A DNA stretch of 32,822 bases from an uncultured Lewinella sp. (lineage in GTDB: Bacteria; Bacteroidota; Bacteroidia; Chitinophagales; Saprospiraceae). The first letter of the stretch is position 1; the number at the start of each line of letters is the position of its first letter. The notes beneath the pieces are model-generated. The model saw nothing but the letters and a program-made list of their open reading frames with translations. It was not told where the DNA came from and made no database searches. The stretch spans positions 1 to 32,822 of the forward strand of contig CAJXPD010000106.1 in the NCBI GenBank assembly GCA_913057785.1. Direction: 5' to 3'. The position numbers and the translations under genes are program-made. Below are positions 18,501 through 24,502 of the stretch, piece by piece.

Positions 18501-18719
18501 ACTAATCGAAAAGCGAAGTCGAACCGGGTAGGCTTGTTCATCTTTGTCATTTAGAATGAGATTCAATTGCAGCGGGCTGGGAATAGTCTGCGTCAGGTCC
18601 TCTAGATAGGGAGTCATTGGGGCCTGTAGCTGTAGAGAAGCGTCCACTGCGTAGGGCTGGGCCAAAAGGAGGCCCAGCCTTAGCCAAACTAAGGTAAAAG
18701 AGAGCGCGATTTTTTCCAT
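12516..18719 (-). CDS. Giant secreted TANFOR/FN3-metzincin-like protein, probable polymorphic toxin
   Basis: This 2067-aa protein starts with a signal peptide (about 1-24). Residues about 25-165 resemble the TANFOR domain of Bacteroidota (GIYNICVEVLDYQRF, PPQILTPYGA). FN3-like segments follow (about 170-385), then an acidic coiled coil (about 486-606). A metzincin-like peptidase motif HELAHGAYRLDH has His863, Glu864, His867 and His874, with a Met-turn-like NLMDY at 889-893. From about 900 the protein is hard to assign. A hydrophobic stretch lies near 1490-1535, as in many large Bacteroidota toxin-like proteins. The last about 120 residues contain QYKAYTG (Q1969, K1971) and NLKKAAKQF, reminiscent of a restriction-endonuclease-fold toxin but not proven. 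No type IX C-terminal sorting domain is visible. It is followed at 5 bp by a possible immunity gene. GC falls sharply after residue 893. The start is the first ATG giving a signal peptide. Confidence 0.85.
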   Translation of the reverse strand: MEKIALSFTLVWLRLGLLLAQPYAVDASLQLQAPMTPYLEDLTQTIPSPLQLNLILNDKDEQAYPVRLRFSISGQGISIRTRTDISPPPILLDYGILIQLTGAELIDYFLPEQLEFQGIDPMQFSQSGGRLPEGIYNICVEVLDYQRFQGAPISNQSCRVVEMAELLPPQILTPYGAIEATEAQNLLIQWVPQHIGNFPIQYTLSLWEMRPGLSLTQVRQQTLPIFEQVIGPSTTFLYGLDAPPLLPGANYLIQVQVEDLLEQHHFTNAGHSELVQFTYGATPSGNTANTPNDPCTLALEITKPQAPDFTTAWNSLPSAETYVLSVARDSQFQELLPGFEALPTVDTFYQLQGLPADGIVYLRVEALLSDCPPTTSQPVPFFLGKGCLPLPEEELAYACGTATDPSIPSQSHQLIQEIQIEDTIHAHDFQVIVQDIKGRGRFSGEGYVFVPYLQQARVNVEFSNIEVDEYCRLVSGKMEVTGAGLAIISEDLAATIDSILNALEILDAGLEEVESILEDAADFLGELEDIEDYLANGQNVLENLLHLEEHFPYLPPDAIKAIQEALDCLKAAQSATEFEDCKAQMLAAIDKLKEAMEALYDADYRVNFAALDKQQFGFDTIRHLAQADLYHKIPIAGTDYWVPWQSIPSQGTATVKAKAPSQNPFPEAIQFKNQLKQDISHTESPLPHSRHLHLNGSGHQQTERIYALQPYQDSLEQDLVHIAGQLSLISYDPIPLKVVLVPVNGTQYPHNIDTLSARLQSIFSQAVVNVELQIHPGLNISAFDNLLDSVPSGFLANYNIEMQLIRNRFQADNTIEEDTYYLFLVEDSEHPQKLGYMPQKKHFGFIYHDNQGSEQQYIKTIAHELAHGAYRLDHSFHDFPNLTPGETDNLMDYAMGIHLQKYQWDLIHNPAANWTLFDGDEEGESLIVNNISFFDSYRNSNGTLTFVSPSGRPITLPPEVDGVVFNTGDEINVGSDCYSRFEIYPFGSLRAFKIGNKFYKTSIVCNEQGGFAGYKDSNDLPYPDIYTKALSSSEKRAIVGVPCFESYSLKYKLSIVSFDKLEINENEINSEQYYAVGTRKTFDFLNIENLEIQGEIDGQSYPSYSPLSQLFLEKIYSATGCGNKSSLFAFVHAHQVTKYPELFQYCQDKLTDDVTAERLLQEMERVYRRLNLQTFEVESLHSQANDQITKAEIFSELEFNRWKDKDASIYKRYKDFINGNYSDAFFQSLTEDENGANTLLGYLENWQEDPCYFQYLSVENRIKALKVLQHSGLNGKFLFGLSGKEEENIFNYILSATPAKDYQKILALFAANKFELYYHIESKMRDSWRRQGNSPFGYEYFINTMAKMLLERSKEDPSHSVFCNTWVTGGHFCSVNGYSDNAHFIAKNPTLGTQHYYRRDFVDSQGQPKILLKSAHLDTPALAEPESHLTWINTRGTPFEYVGLYFSYDATFDMPGGSSITVPEQSYLVVPFCWAEWYFRKMNSALFNHRFRVIADIVALAAAPVTLGSSTVSIGWKVLSVVDGVYGAVDMFVFAPSSYNIDLSGHPLISQDLQRIWDELGLALAAASISGLISTSASGIKAFSPQKIKQTWKYIVDNTPNPDTRAQTLEQLKSALTKTTERLAQATQAVNAANLNKLLVHLRAEIASLDITTKLRNFRSDFTFHVKQSFWAILMRANIEYSIARGVFIDEVYHLQPNRWIHTPTEELIHIGDLDKVRYITELGIPKEGNLSLYRDPVTNTILVLDRAFTSLADRLTVAGANPALILDVLSLGLPKATALTDDLVEIGGDYLKAFNESALGDGGIVQTWQRISIDESPGSDLLRKNVTTLIEIDKLLSATTIGETDLEFFIAALNELKLRGISDEDLIEIGEYTIKAQVYTFQWNIYNVETDLLGQIYKLAASPNYKNPEALVPFIKNPGLAATVRDNPGTLEQLNEAVRLIGEGKMVKLEDIAKDGDIVNLTDGISFQYKAYTGASNSAFNDNLKKAAKQFNSEPTNLDKIVKIKILNTNSLMYNSSAQALRNQIQTIFNSNSDVASNLNELKEIHIENASGLLRFEIVNDIVFIL

Positions 18720-18909
18720 TGATTTCGGATATATGCACTTCTTAATCGAACTAATCGGGAAAAGGTAACCGCGAGGAGGGAAGTTTTTTTAAAATTTTTG
18801 ATGAAATGCTTAGGCCATGGCTGGCGGTTGGTGGGATACTAAGCGCAACAGCCTTAGCCTACCCATCCAAGGTGTTAAATGTCAGTAGGTTGCAATTTAG
18901 TTTGAGTTG

Positions 18910-18939
18910 TTGCCGTTTTACTATCATTATTATTATTTG
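18910..18939 (+). promoter_or_regulatory. Possible promoter of the 242-aa secreted protein
   Basis: TTG at 18910-18912 and ATTATTTG at 18932-18939 (TTTG half of the TAnnTTTG element) are separated by 19 bp. This places a transcription start about 15 bp before the ATG at 18961. The match is imperfect. Confidence 0.4.
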
Positions 18940-18960
18940 TATAACCAAAAACCCTGTCAA

Positions 18961-19689
18961 ATGAAAAAACTAAGCCTACTGCTAGGTATTTGCCTAGTAG
19001 CGCTCACCGCTTTCATCGCTCCTAATTCTACTAAAGAGGCACAGTTCAAAAGCTTTATTGCCGACTTACCAGCGCTCGACTTTCCATTTCAGGTTGGCAT
19101 CGAGGATATGACCAAACGTTACGGGTTCTATGAGTCTATGTCAGATGAGGAATTGGAGATGAGATATCGCAAAATGGATCAGTTCCGAGATTTCCTTCCC
19201 GAAACCTGGATTCGTTTCTCTCGCCTTGGGCCACCACTAGTAGAGCCGTTAGCAAAAATGCAAGTTTCGGAAGATGTGGTTGGAATCGTGTATACCACCT
19301 TTCGCGATCGCCGATTTCGTGGGGAGAATGCTTTCCTAATCATGCTCTTTGATGATCAAGGAAAACCGATTGATCACAGTAAAAATGCCAAGAAGAGCAA
19401 AAAGAGAAATTGGTTTCCAGCCAATAAGCCAGATATCATGGGGTATGCCTTGGCCTACCATGGAGTAGTCAATACACAAACCGTTAGGCTGGAAGAGGAT
19501 GGGCGAGTTTCATTAGAAGTGTTCGAAAACGTTTGGGCCAAGGATATCGACGAACATGGCACTTGGGAAAACGAGATCACTGGCTATAAGGCGGTATCTA
19601 CGGAGGAACTTTTCATCAACAGCAAAGGCCAGATCAAAAAATCATCCAATAGCAAATTGGTGAAATCTGCCAGAGCATCTATCCACTAG
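18961..19689 (+). CDS. Secreted hypothetical protein
   Basis: This 242-aa protein begins MKKLSLLLGICLVALTAFIAP, a clear Sec signal peptide. The mature part contains RYRKMDQFRDFLPETW and a charged KNAKKSKKRNW stretch, and has no TM segment and no catalytic motif I recognise. An upstream in-frame TTG at 18907 would extend the protein by 18 residues. That extension would bury the signal peptide, and a likely promoter sits over it, so the ATG at 18961 is preferred. The gene stands alone, transcribed away from the giant secreted protein and towards the glycoside hydrolase, with which it shares a bidirectional terminator. The mature domain is probably periplasmic or extracellular. Function unknown. 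Confidence 0.8.
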   Translation: MKKLSLLLGICLVALTAFIAPNSTKEAQFKSFIADLPALDFPFQVGIEDMTKRYGFYESMSDEELEMRYRKMDQFRDFLPETWIRFSRLGPPLVEPLAKMQVSEDVVGIVYTTFRDRRFRGENAFLIMLFDDQGKPIDHSKNAKKSKKRNWFPANKPDIMGYALAYHGVVNTQTVRLEEDGRVSLEVFENVWAKDIDEHGTWENEITGYKAVSTEELFINSKGQIKKSSNSKLVKSARASIH

Positions 19690-19711
19690 CGTGCTCTTTC
19701 GTACTGGATCT

Positions 19712-19755
19712 AAATAGAGCGGGCGGGAATTGATCAATTCCCGCCCGCTCTATTT
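19712..19755. terminator. Perfect 44-bp palindrome, bidirectional terminator
   Basis: Two perfectly complementary 22-base arms, AAATAGAGCGGGCGGGAATT plus GA on the left, meet at TGATCA. The GC core is flanked by A-rich and T-rich ends on both strands. It lies between the stop of the secreted hypothetical protein (+) and the stop of the glycoside hydrolase (-), so it can terminate both. Confidence 0.85.
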
Positions 19756-19770
19756 CATCTTATTTGCGTT

Positions 19771-21510
19771 TTAACGTGTCTCTTCTACCTCATCTGAAGA
19801 GAAATCAATTTCATCTTTATTCCTTCTCTTCCGCTTCCGCTTGGGTTTGTCTTCTCTGGTACGACGAGGTCGATCCACCTTCACCTTCCGGACTCGGTTA
19901 GGCATTCGAATGACCGATCGGGTGTTACTTGGAAGGCTTTCATTATGTCCCCGATTCATGGCGGTTACGACATAGGTATAAGCCAGATCGACTTCAGTAT
20001 CGGCATCGTAAATGACATACTTCTTTTTGCCTTCATTCATCCCGGAGATGTGGATTATATTAGTAGGATCCTCAAAATCTCCTGCGGTTTCGTCATTGAA
20101 TCGATAGACCACATAGTAGGAAGGTAGATTTTCTAAATCTTCTTTGCTGGGACGCCACCTGATCTTGACACGCTCAAGACGAGGCTTGTAGGTGATCTTG
20201 CGAAGTCGCGGCTCTTTCTGTCGTTTAGAAAAACCCTCTTCATCTTCCGGAATGAGTGCGGGGGTTTGGTAAAGACTTTCAACTTGATCCTTTAGCCCCA
20301 AACGATTTCCCAGGATGGCCCGTGAACTAAAGTAGGCACTCCCTTTACAAACATAATTTCCTCGATTCAATTCAACCTGGCGCGCAATTTCCGTAGGGTC
20401 TTGCCAAGCTGGATCCGGATTATCGCCTACTTTATAGGCGGCATGACCAATGTATAGGTGCGTGGCACTTACTCGACTGCTCCACCAATCCAACAGCACT
20501 TCATAATCGGCAGGTTCAAAGCCAATATGCCAATAGATTTGTGGGATGATGTAGTCGATCCAAGCATTTCGCGTCCACTTCAATACATCTGCATATAGAT
20601 CATCAAAGGTAGTTACACCCGCTCTGGTATCAGATCCGAGGTCATCCCGATCCTTGTTCCGCCATACCCCGAAAGGACTGATTCCTAGTTTAACGTAAGG
20701 CTTTAAGGCTTTGATCCGATTCGAAACCTTCTCGATCATCAGATCCACATTATTCCGACGCCAGTTTTCGATCTTGGAAAATCGCCCTGGAGAGGCCATG
20801 TAAGTGGTGCTATCTGGAAAAGGAACGCCCCGGATAGGATAAGGGTAGAAGTAGTCGTCGAAATGAATTGCATCTACATCGTAGTTTCTTACGACCTCAG
20901 CGACAACTTCTGTAACATGTTCTCTAACCGCTGGTATACCTGGATTGTAATAGAATCGATTGCCGTATTGCACTAGCCAATCTCGATGGGTGTTAAATAC
21001 GTGGCTGGCAGCTAAATTAAAGGTATCTAGATTCATCGTGGCTCGGTATGGGTTGAGCCAGGCATGAAATTCAAGCCCTCGTTTGTGTGCCTCTTCGACC
21101 ATAAAGGCCAAAGGGTCATATTCTGGTTGAGGAGGAGTACCTTGATTACCGGTAAGGTAGGTTGACCAGGGTGCGTATTCTGAGGGATAGAAAGCATCGG
21201 CAGCTGGTCTTACTTGAACGATAACAGCGTTGAACCCCAATCTTTTATATTGATCCAGTAGGTTTTTGAAGTCTTCTACCTGTGGAACTTTTCTCACCGT
21301 AGGCTTGCGAGGGTAATCAATGTTAGCAACAGTGGCTACCCAAACAGCTCTAAACTCTCGCTTGGGGGTAACTGGATTCCAGTCTTGTGTTTTTGTCGTT
21401 GTAGGCAGTAGAAATAGTAAAGAAGAAAGAAGCGCCACCATTAATGAATAGCCCCCTTTATCATAAGTAGAAAATGCACTTTTTAGCGGAATGCCTGAAT
21501 TTTCATTCAT
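19771..21510 (-). CDS. GHL10/DigH-like glycoside hydrolase with FN3 domain and charged tail
   Basis: This 579-aa secreted enzyme has a hydrophobic signal segment at about residues 24-36. The TIM-barrel domain of the glycosyl hydrolase-like 10 family (UPF0748/DUF187; E. coli DigH is a member that cuts denuded peptidoglycan glycans) spans about 50-400. Its motifs are FRAVWVATVANIDYP (53-67), WLNPYR (151-156), VDAIHFDDYFYP (212-223), GISPFGVWRN (276-285) and YIIPQIYW (320-327); the acidic pair in HFDD is the likely active-site region. An FN3-like domain occupies about 440-535. The last about 40 residues are strongly basic (RKRKRRNK) and then acidic, unusual for the family. The first ATG gives a long n-region; Met24 (start at 21441) is an alternative. 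A near-consensus promoter lies about 27 bp upstream. Confidence 0.9.
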   Translation of the reverse strand: MNENSGIPLKSAFSTYDKGGYSLMVALLSSLLFLLPTTTKTQDWNPVTPKREFRAVWVATVANIDYPRKPTVRKVPQVEDFKNLLDQYKRLGFNAVIVQVRPAADAFYPSEYAPWSTYLTGNQGTPPQPEYDPLAFMVEEAHKRGLEFHAWLNPYRATMNLDTFNLAASHVFNTHRDWLVQYGNRFYYNPGIPAVREHVTEVVAEVVRNYDVDAIHFDDYFYPYPIRGVPFPDSTTYMASPGRFSKIENWRRNNVDLMIEKVSNRIKALKPYVKLGISPFGVWRNKDRDDLGSDTRAGVTTFDDLYADVLKWTRNAWIDYIIPQIYWHIGFEPADYEVLLDWWSSRVSATHLYIGHAAYKVGDNPDPAWQDPTEIARQVELNRGNYVCKGSAYFSSRAILGNRLGLKDQVESLYQTPALIPEDEEGFSKRQKEPRLRKITYKPRLERVKIRWRPSKEDLENLPSYYVVYRFNDETAGDFEDPTNIIHISGMNEGKKKYVIYDADTEVDLAYTYVVTAMNRGHNESLPSNTRSVIRMPNRVRKVKVDRPRRTREDKPKRKRKRRNKDEIDFSSDEVEETR

Positions 21511-21536
21511 TGGTGTGTGTTGTGTGATTTTAGCAG

Positions 21537-21568
21537 CAAAATTGACCTAATCCAAGGTGGTATGCAAA
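21537..21568 (-). promoter_or_regulatory. Promoter of the GHL10 glycoside hydrolase gene
   Basis: Read on the - strand: TTTG (21568-21565), 20-bp spacer, CAATTTTG (21544-21537), a 7-of-8 match to the Bacteroidota -7 element TAnnTTTG. The predicted start of transcription is about 20 bases before the ATG. Confidence 0.6.
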
Positions 21569-21693
21569 TTTTATACTTAAAATATGCCTGTGCCACCTAG
21601 GGTTAGGAAGTGGTTCTACGCTAAAGTTTTTACTAACGTATATAATGGGGAGTTTAGTCTAAATGGGGCTTTTGTTAAGTGGTAGAGATATAG

Positions 21694-23136
21694 CTAGGCT
21701 CTGCATTCTTCTAAGAGCCAAAACTTATTTATGACATTTCTGGTGCCAGAAATCTTGGTATGCAAATGATCCAATTTCTCATTCAGTCCACTTCTAGTAT
21801 AGGCTGCAGCCTGGTGCTTTAGCAATACCAATTTTTTAGCAAATCGCAAGAAATTGGTATAGCCCTTTTTCTGTTCAGTCGTCATCTTCTTATTTCGCAT
21901 AACATAGATACGGAAAGTCTCGATCAATGCCAATAGCGCCTCAGCATCTTTTAATGCGTAGTAGGTGCGTAAGAGCAAGAAGGTAGTATTTAGGTGATAC
22001 TTAACGTCTGTGAACTGGACCAAGAGTAGCACCGAAAGTGCCTCATTGTATAATTTCTTGTTGTAATATAAATGGGCCAAGTTATAATTGTAGGCATTTT
22101 CCTGCCGTTCGACCAGTAGTTTTTCTTTGTAGGTTTGGATGAAGTTTTCCGTCCATTCAAATTCCTTCAGACTGCAACCTAATGCAGTGATGTTCTTGTA
22201 GTTCCACTCTGATAAAATGCCATTATCTAAGATCAAACCGGCCTTCAACCCTTGCTTGTACAACTGGAATAGTTCTCTTTGGAATTCTCTATCCCCTCCG
22301 TTGATCCTCCGAATACAATAGTTGATGGCGAAGGAGTAAAGATCTCCCTGTTCATCCTTACTTAGGTTAGGAATCTCGTTGGCCAGCATATACTTTAGGC
22401 GCTTGTAAGGCTGCGGGTCGTCATCTTCCTGTTCTAGACTACGGAAGATGGTATAGTACAACACAATGGGCGTGTCGTTCTCATATTCCTGCCAGTTGCC
22501 TTTAATATAATCTAGCAATTCCTGTAGAAAGTGGAATTTGTAGGCCGTATTCATCATCATCACATTGGCCTTGATGTGGCAGCTGTGTCTAAGTTTCTCC
22601 AGGATATAGTAGCGATCTAGGTTGTCAATCATACTTTGTAAGAGAGTCGGTTTTGATCGATCCTCGTACAAGGCCCCATGATATCCCATGGTTTTGTTGA
22701 GCTTAAAAGCAGTATGATAGAGGTGTCTGTCCTTGCAAGAATGCTTGTTCAAATCCTTTTCCAGCAATTTGCCACGATTTTTCATCAAATCGAACTGATT
22801 GCTGTCATAGGCGGCTTCAATGGTTAGCAATTGACCCTGAAAGGGGGTATCCTCAAATCGACGATAGGCCAGAAAACTATGATATAGCTTCTTGAGATAA
22901 GACATTACGTTATGAAGGCGCTGTTCGTCATACTTATCACTCGGGAATAGTCTCTTAAATACTTTCGGCTTATCCAAGGTACCATTAGGACGCTCCAACC
23001 ATTTTTCAATCACATCTAAGAGCTGTACGGTCTTATCATGCTTGTTGAAATAAGGAGAGTGAACAAATAGGTGAAATTTTTCTTTTTCTTTGGCAGATAG
23101 GGCTCCAATATACTTGACTAATCTACTCTGTTCCAT
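21694..23136 (-). CDS. Conserved-looking helical hypothetical protein
   Basis: This protein of 480 aa from the ATG at 23136 (MEQSRLVKYIGALSAKEKEK) has no signal peptide or TM segment, so it is probably cytoplasmic. The sequence is almost wholly alpha-helical in character, with repeated aromatic and Leu positions (for example YNLAHLYYNKKLYNEALSVLLL) that resemble TPR-like solenoid repeats. I do not recognise the family and see no catalytic motif. A TTG at 23193 would add 19 residues but gives an unconvincing N-terminus. The gene is single, transcribed away from the non-coding array at 23.25-24.4 kb. A scaffold or regulatory role is possible but unsupported. Confidence 0.8.
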   Translation of the reverse strand: MEQSRLVKYIGALSAKEKEKFHLFVHSPYFNKHDKTVQLLDVIEKWLERPNGTLDKPKVFKRLFPSDKYDEQRLHNVMSYLKKLYHSFLAYRRFEDTPFQGQLLTIEAAYDSNQFDLMKNRGKLLEKDLNKHSCKDRHLYHTAFKLNKTMGYHGALYEDRSKPTLLQSMIDNLDRYYILEKLRHSCHIKANVMMMNTAYKFHFLQELLDYIKGNWQEYENDTPIVLYYTIFRSLEQEDDDPQPYKRLKYMLANEIPNLSKDEQGDLYSFAINYCIRRINGGDREFQRELFQLYKQGLKAGLILDNGILSEWNYKNITALGCSLKEFEWTENFIQTYKEKLLVERQENAYNYNLAHLYYNKKLYNEALSVLLLVQFTDVKYHLNTTFLLLRTYYALKDAEALLALIETFRIYVMRNKKMTTEQKKGYTNFLRFAKKLVLLKHQAAAYTRSGLNEKLDHLHTKISGTRNVINKFWLLEECRA

Positions 23137-23294
23137 GCAATTTGGCTGTTTTGAAAGGTGTATTGAGACCAGTTTTGAGTAGCGAAATAGCAACTAAAGC
23201 GTTGTCCGACAATTTGTTGTGGAGGGAAGTGTTGTCGTCTTTGAGTCAGAAAGATAGAAAAATGTACTAAAATATAAAAATGCTGTCAGGTACT

Positions 23295-23494
23295 TTTGTA
23301 TTGTAGTTATTCACAATATGACTACTTTACTACTAGCAATTATTTCCCTTTTGAACAAATCAAATTCCTCAGCTCGGAATAATCTCTAATTCGACACCTA
23401 ATGGTGTAGTGAAAAATCTGCACCCCTAAGAAAGAAATTATAATCTCATGAGTACCTAATCGAAAAGGGTATCGCCACCGGCGATACCCTTTTT
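23295..23494 (+). ncRNA. Candidate small RNA unit 1 of a three-copy tandem array
   Basis: The unit has TTTGTATTGT at 23295-23304 (likely -33 region, 18 bp before TATGACTA), a 5' box CTTTACTACTAGCAA (23325-23339), a small hairpin ACACC-TAAT-GGTGT (23394-23407), a 3' box AAATTATAATCTCATGA (23435-23451) and a terminator GGGTATCGCC-ACC-GGCGATACCC (23467-23489) followed by TTTTT. Both boxes recur in unit 2 although the hairpin sequences differ, which is what an RNA gene family would show. A 23-codon open frame (23318-23389, MTTLLLAIISLL...) overlaps the 5' box but is not conserved in the other units. Confidence 0.55.
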
Positions 23495-23742
23495 ATTTTA
23501 CGTCGAATCTGATTAATTGTTACTCTGATCGGGAGGACTTATACGTTGCGATGCGAGCTTAAAGTGTTAAAATTGGACCTTTTGTTAGGATAGAAGTTGC
23601 TTATAAACCTGCTTCTGTAGATCAGTTTTAATTGTGGTTGTTTAGTTTAAAGGTTTGATAATCAGGAGAAAGTGTTGGTTGAGAGAAACTTGATTTGCCA
23701 CAGCCCGAAATGAAAATGTACTTAATTGCATGAGAACTATCC

Positions 23743-23904
23743 GCGATATTTGTATTGTGATTAAAAATAATAGGTTTTTAATCTTTACTACTAGCAAATT
23801 GTAATACCCAACTTTAACTGAAAAGAAACGGGCTAAGCCCAAAAGATACAAATTATAATCTCATGAAAGTTTCCAGAGGATGCCCGTTGGCATCCTCTTT
23901 TTTT
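23743..23904 (+). ncRNA. Candidate small RNA unit 2 of a three-copy tandem array
   Basis: The promoter TTTG (23749-23752), 18 bp, TAGGTTTT (23771-23778) predicts a start at or within the 5' box CTTTACTACTAGCAA (23783-23797), which is identical to unit 1. Then come a hairpin GGGC-TAA-GCCC (23830-23840), the 3' box AAATTATAATCTCATGA (23850-23866, 17 of 17 identical to unit 1) and a terminator AGAGGATGCC-CGTT-GGCATCCTCT (23875-23898) running into T's to 23904. The predicted RNA is about 120 nt. No open frame is shared with unit 1, so conservation is at the nucleic-acid level. Confidence 0.6.
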
Positions 23905-23962
23905 ATGCCTGGACGTCAGCATCCACTCATCAGCATTTGGTCAAACGGTCACTTCTCCTCGA

Positions 23963-23982
23963 AGGTCATTTCGGAATGACCT
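23963..23982. other. Stable hairpin after unit 2
   Basis: AGGTCATT-TCGG-AATGACCT is a perfect 8-bp stem with a TCGG loop in the spacer after unit 2. A T-rich stretch follows only after about 20 bases, so it may act as a second terminator or be part of another transcript. Confidence 0.35.
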
Positions 23983-24185
23983 GAATTTTCTAAGAAATAG
24001 ACTTTTTTTTGAAAAAACAGATGCAGTTGCTGGAGAGTATGTAATTCGAAGCTTCTTCTTTATATTCAGTTTTAGTATTTACTTTTTTGTTTAAAGTGTT
24101 GATTATTAATTGAATGTGTGTTTTAGGGTGTATGGTATCTGTACAGTGATTCTGTAAATTGTACTATTTAAATGAAGAAAGGTGA

Positions 24186-24397
24186 GCGATATTTGAAGTG
24201 TGATTAGGTGGACAGTAATTATGGTGCTTTTTCACCGAAGATCACGATAGAGATGTAAAAGACATCTTTACTACTAACAAATTATAGTCCAAAAAAAATG
24301 CAGGCCCTGTAAAAAGGTTGCCTGCAAATTTTGAATTCATTCAGACAAAGTTCTGTTTCAGATAAAGATTTTTGGATATCGATGGATATCCTTTTTT
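24186..24397 (+). ncRNA. Candidate small RNA unit 3 (diverged) of the tandem array
   Basis: Positions 24186-24206 match unit 2 positions 23743-23763 at 19 of 21 bases, covering the -33 region; TAATTATG (24216-24223) is a 7-of-8 -7 element at 20-bp spacing. The 5' box is CTTTACTACTAACAA (24266-24280, 14 of 15), but about 40 bases further from the promoter than in unit 2. It is followed directly by AATTATAGTC, a hairpin TGCAGGC...GCCTGCA (24299-24325), and a terminator GGATATC-GATG-GATATCC (24374-24391) with six T's. The clear 3' box is missing, so this copy is rearranged. Confidence 0.45.
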
Positions 24398-24428
24398 GGT
24401 ATGTAGATAGCCTCTCAAAGCTCTTTAG

Positions 24429-24460
24429 AAAACCGGTTAGTTCCTAGCCGGTTTTTTTTT
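24429..24460 (+). terminator. Rho-independent terminator before rpe
   Basis: AAAACCGG and CCGGTTTT flank TTAGTTCCTAG, followed by a run of T's to 24460. It insulates the rpe promoter, which begins four bases later, from transcription of the upstream non-coding array. Confidence 0.75.
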
Positions 24461-24463
24461 ACC

Positions 24464-24495
24464 TTTGCCCGAATTGATGCAAATATATTAATTTG
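24464..24495 (+). promoter_or_regulatory. rpe promoter (Bacteroidota type)
   Basis: TTTG (24464-24467), 20-bp spacer and TTAATTTG (24488-24495, 7 of 8 to TAnnTTTG). The ATG is at 24503, so the predicted transcript is leaderless or has only a few leader bases. Confidence 0.6.
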
Positions 24496-24502
24496 TCGGC
24501 AA

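Noticed and set aside
18760-18767. TACCTTTT on the - strand as the promoter of the giant secreted protein
   Set aside because: The -7 element is 7 of 8, but no TTG lies at the required 19-20 bp spacing; not reported as a feature.
18907-18960. TTG start adding 18 residues to the secreted hypothetical protein
   Set aside because: It would place a tyrosine-rich segment before a perfect signal peptide and overlaps a likely promoter.
23137-23193. TTG start adding 19 residues to the helical hypothetical protein
   Set aside because: The extension has no support, and the ATG at 23136 is a normal start.
23318-23389. 23-codon Leu-rich open frame (MTTLLLAIISLL...) as a small membrane peptide or leader peptide gene
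   Set aside because: The frame is closed or lacks a start in units 2 and 3 although the DNA is conserved there, and its ATG overlaps the predicted -7 element.
24268-24280. TACTAAC string in unit 3, identical to the yeast intron branch site
   Set aside because: Chance match in a bacterial genome; the other units read TACTAGC and no intron domains are present.
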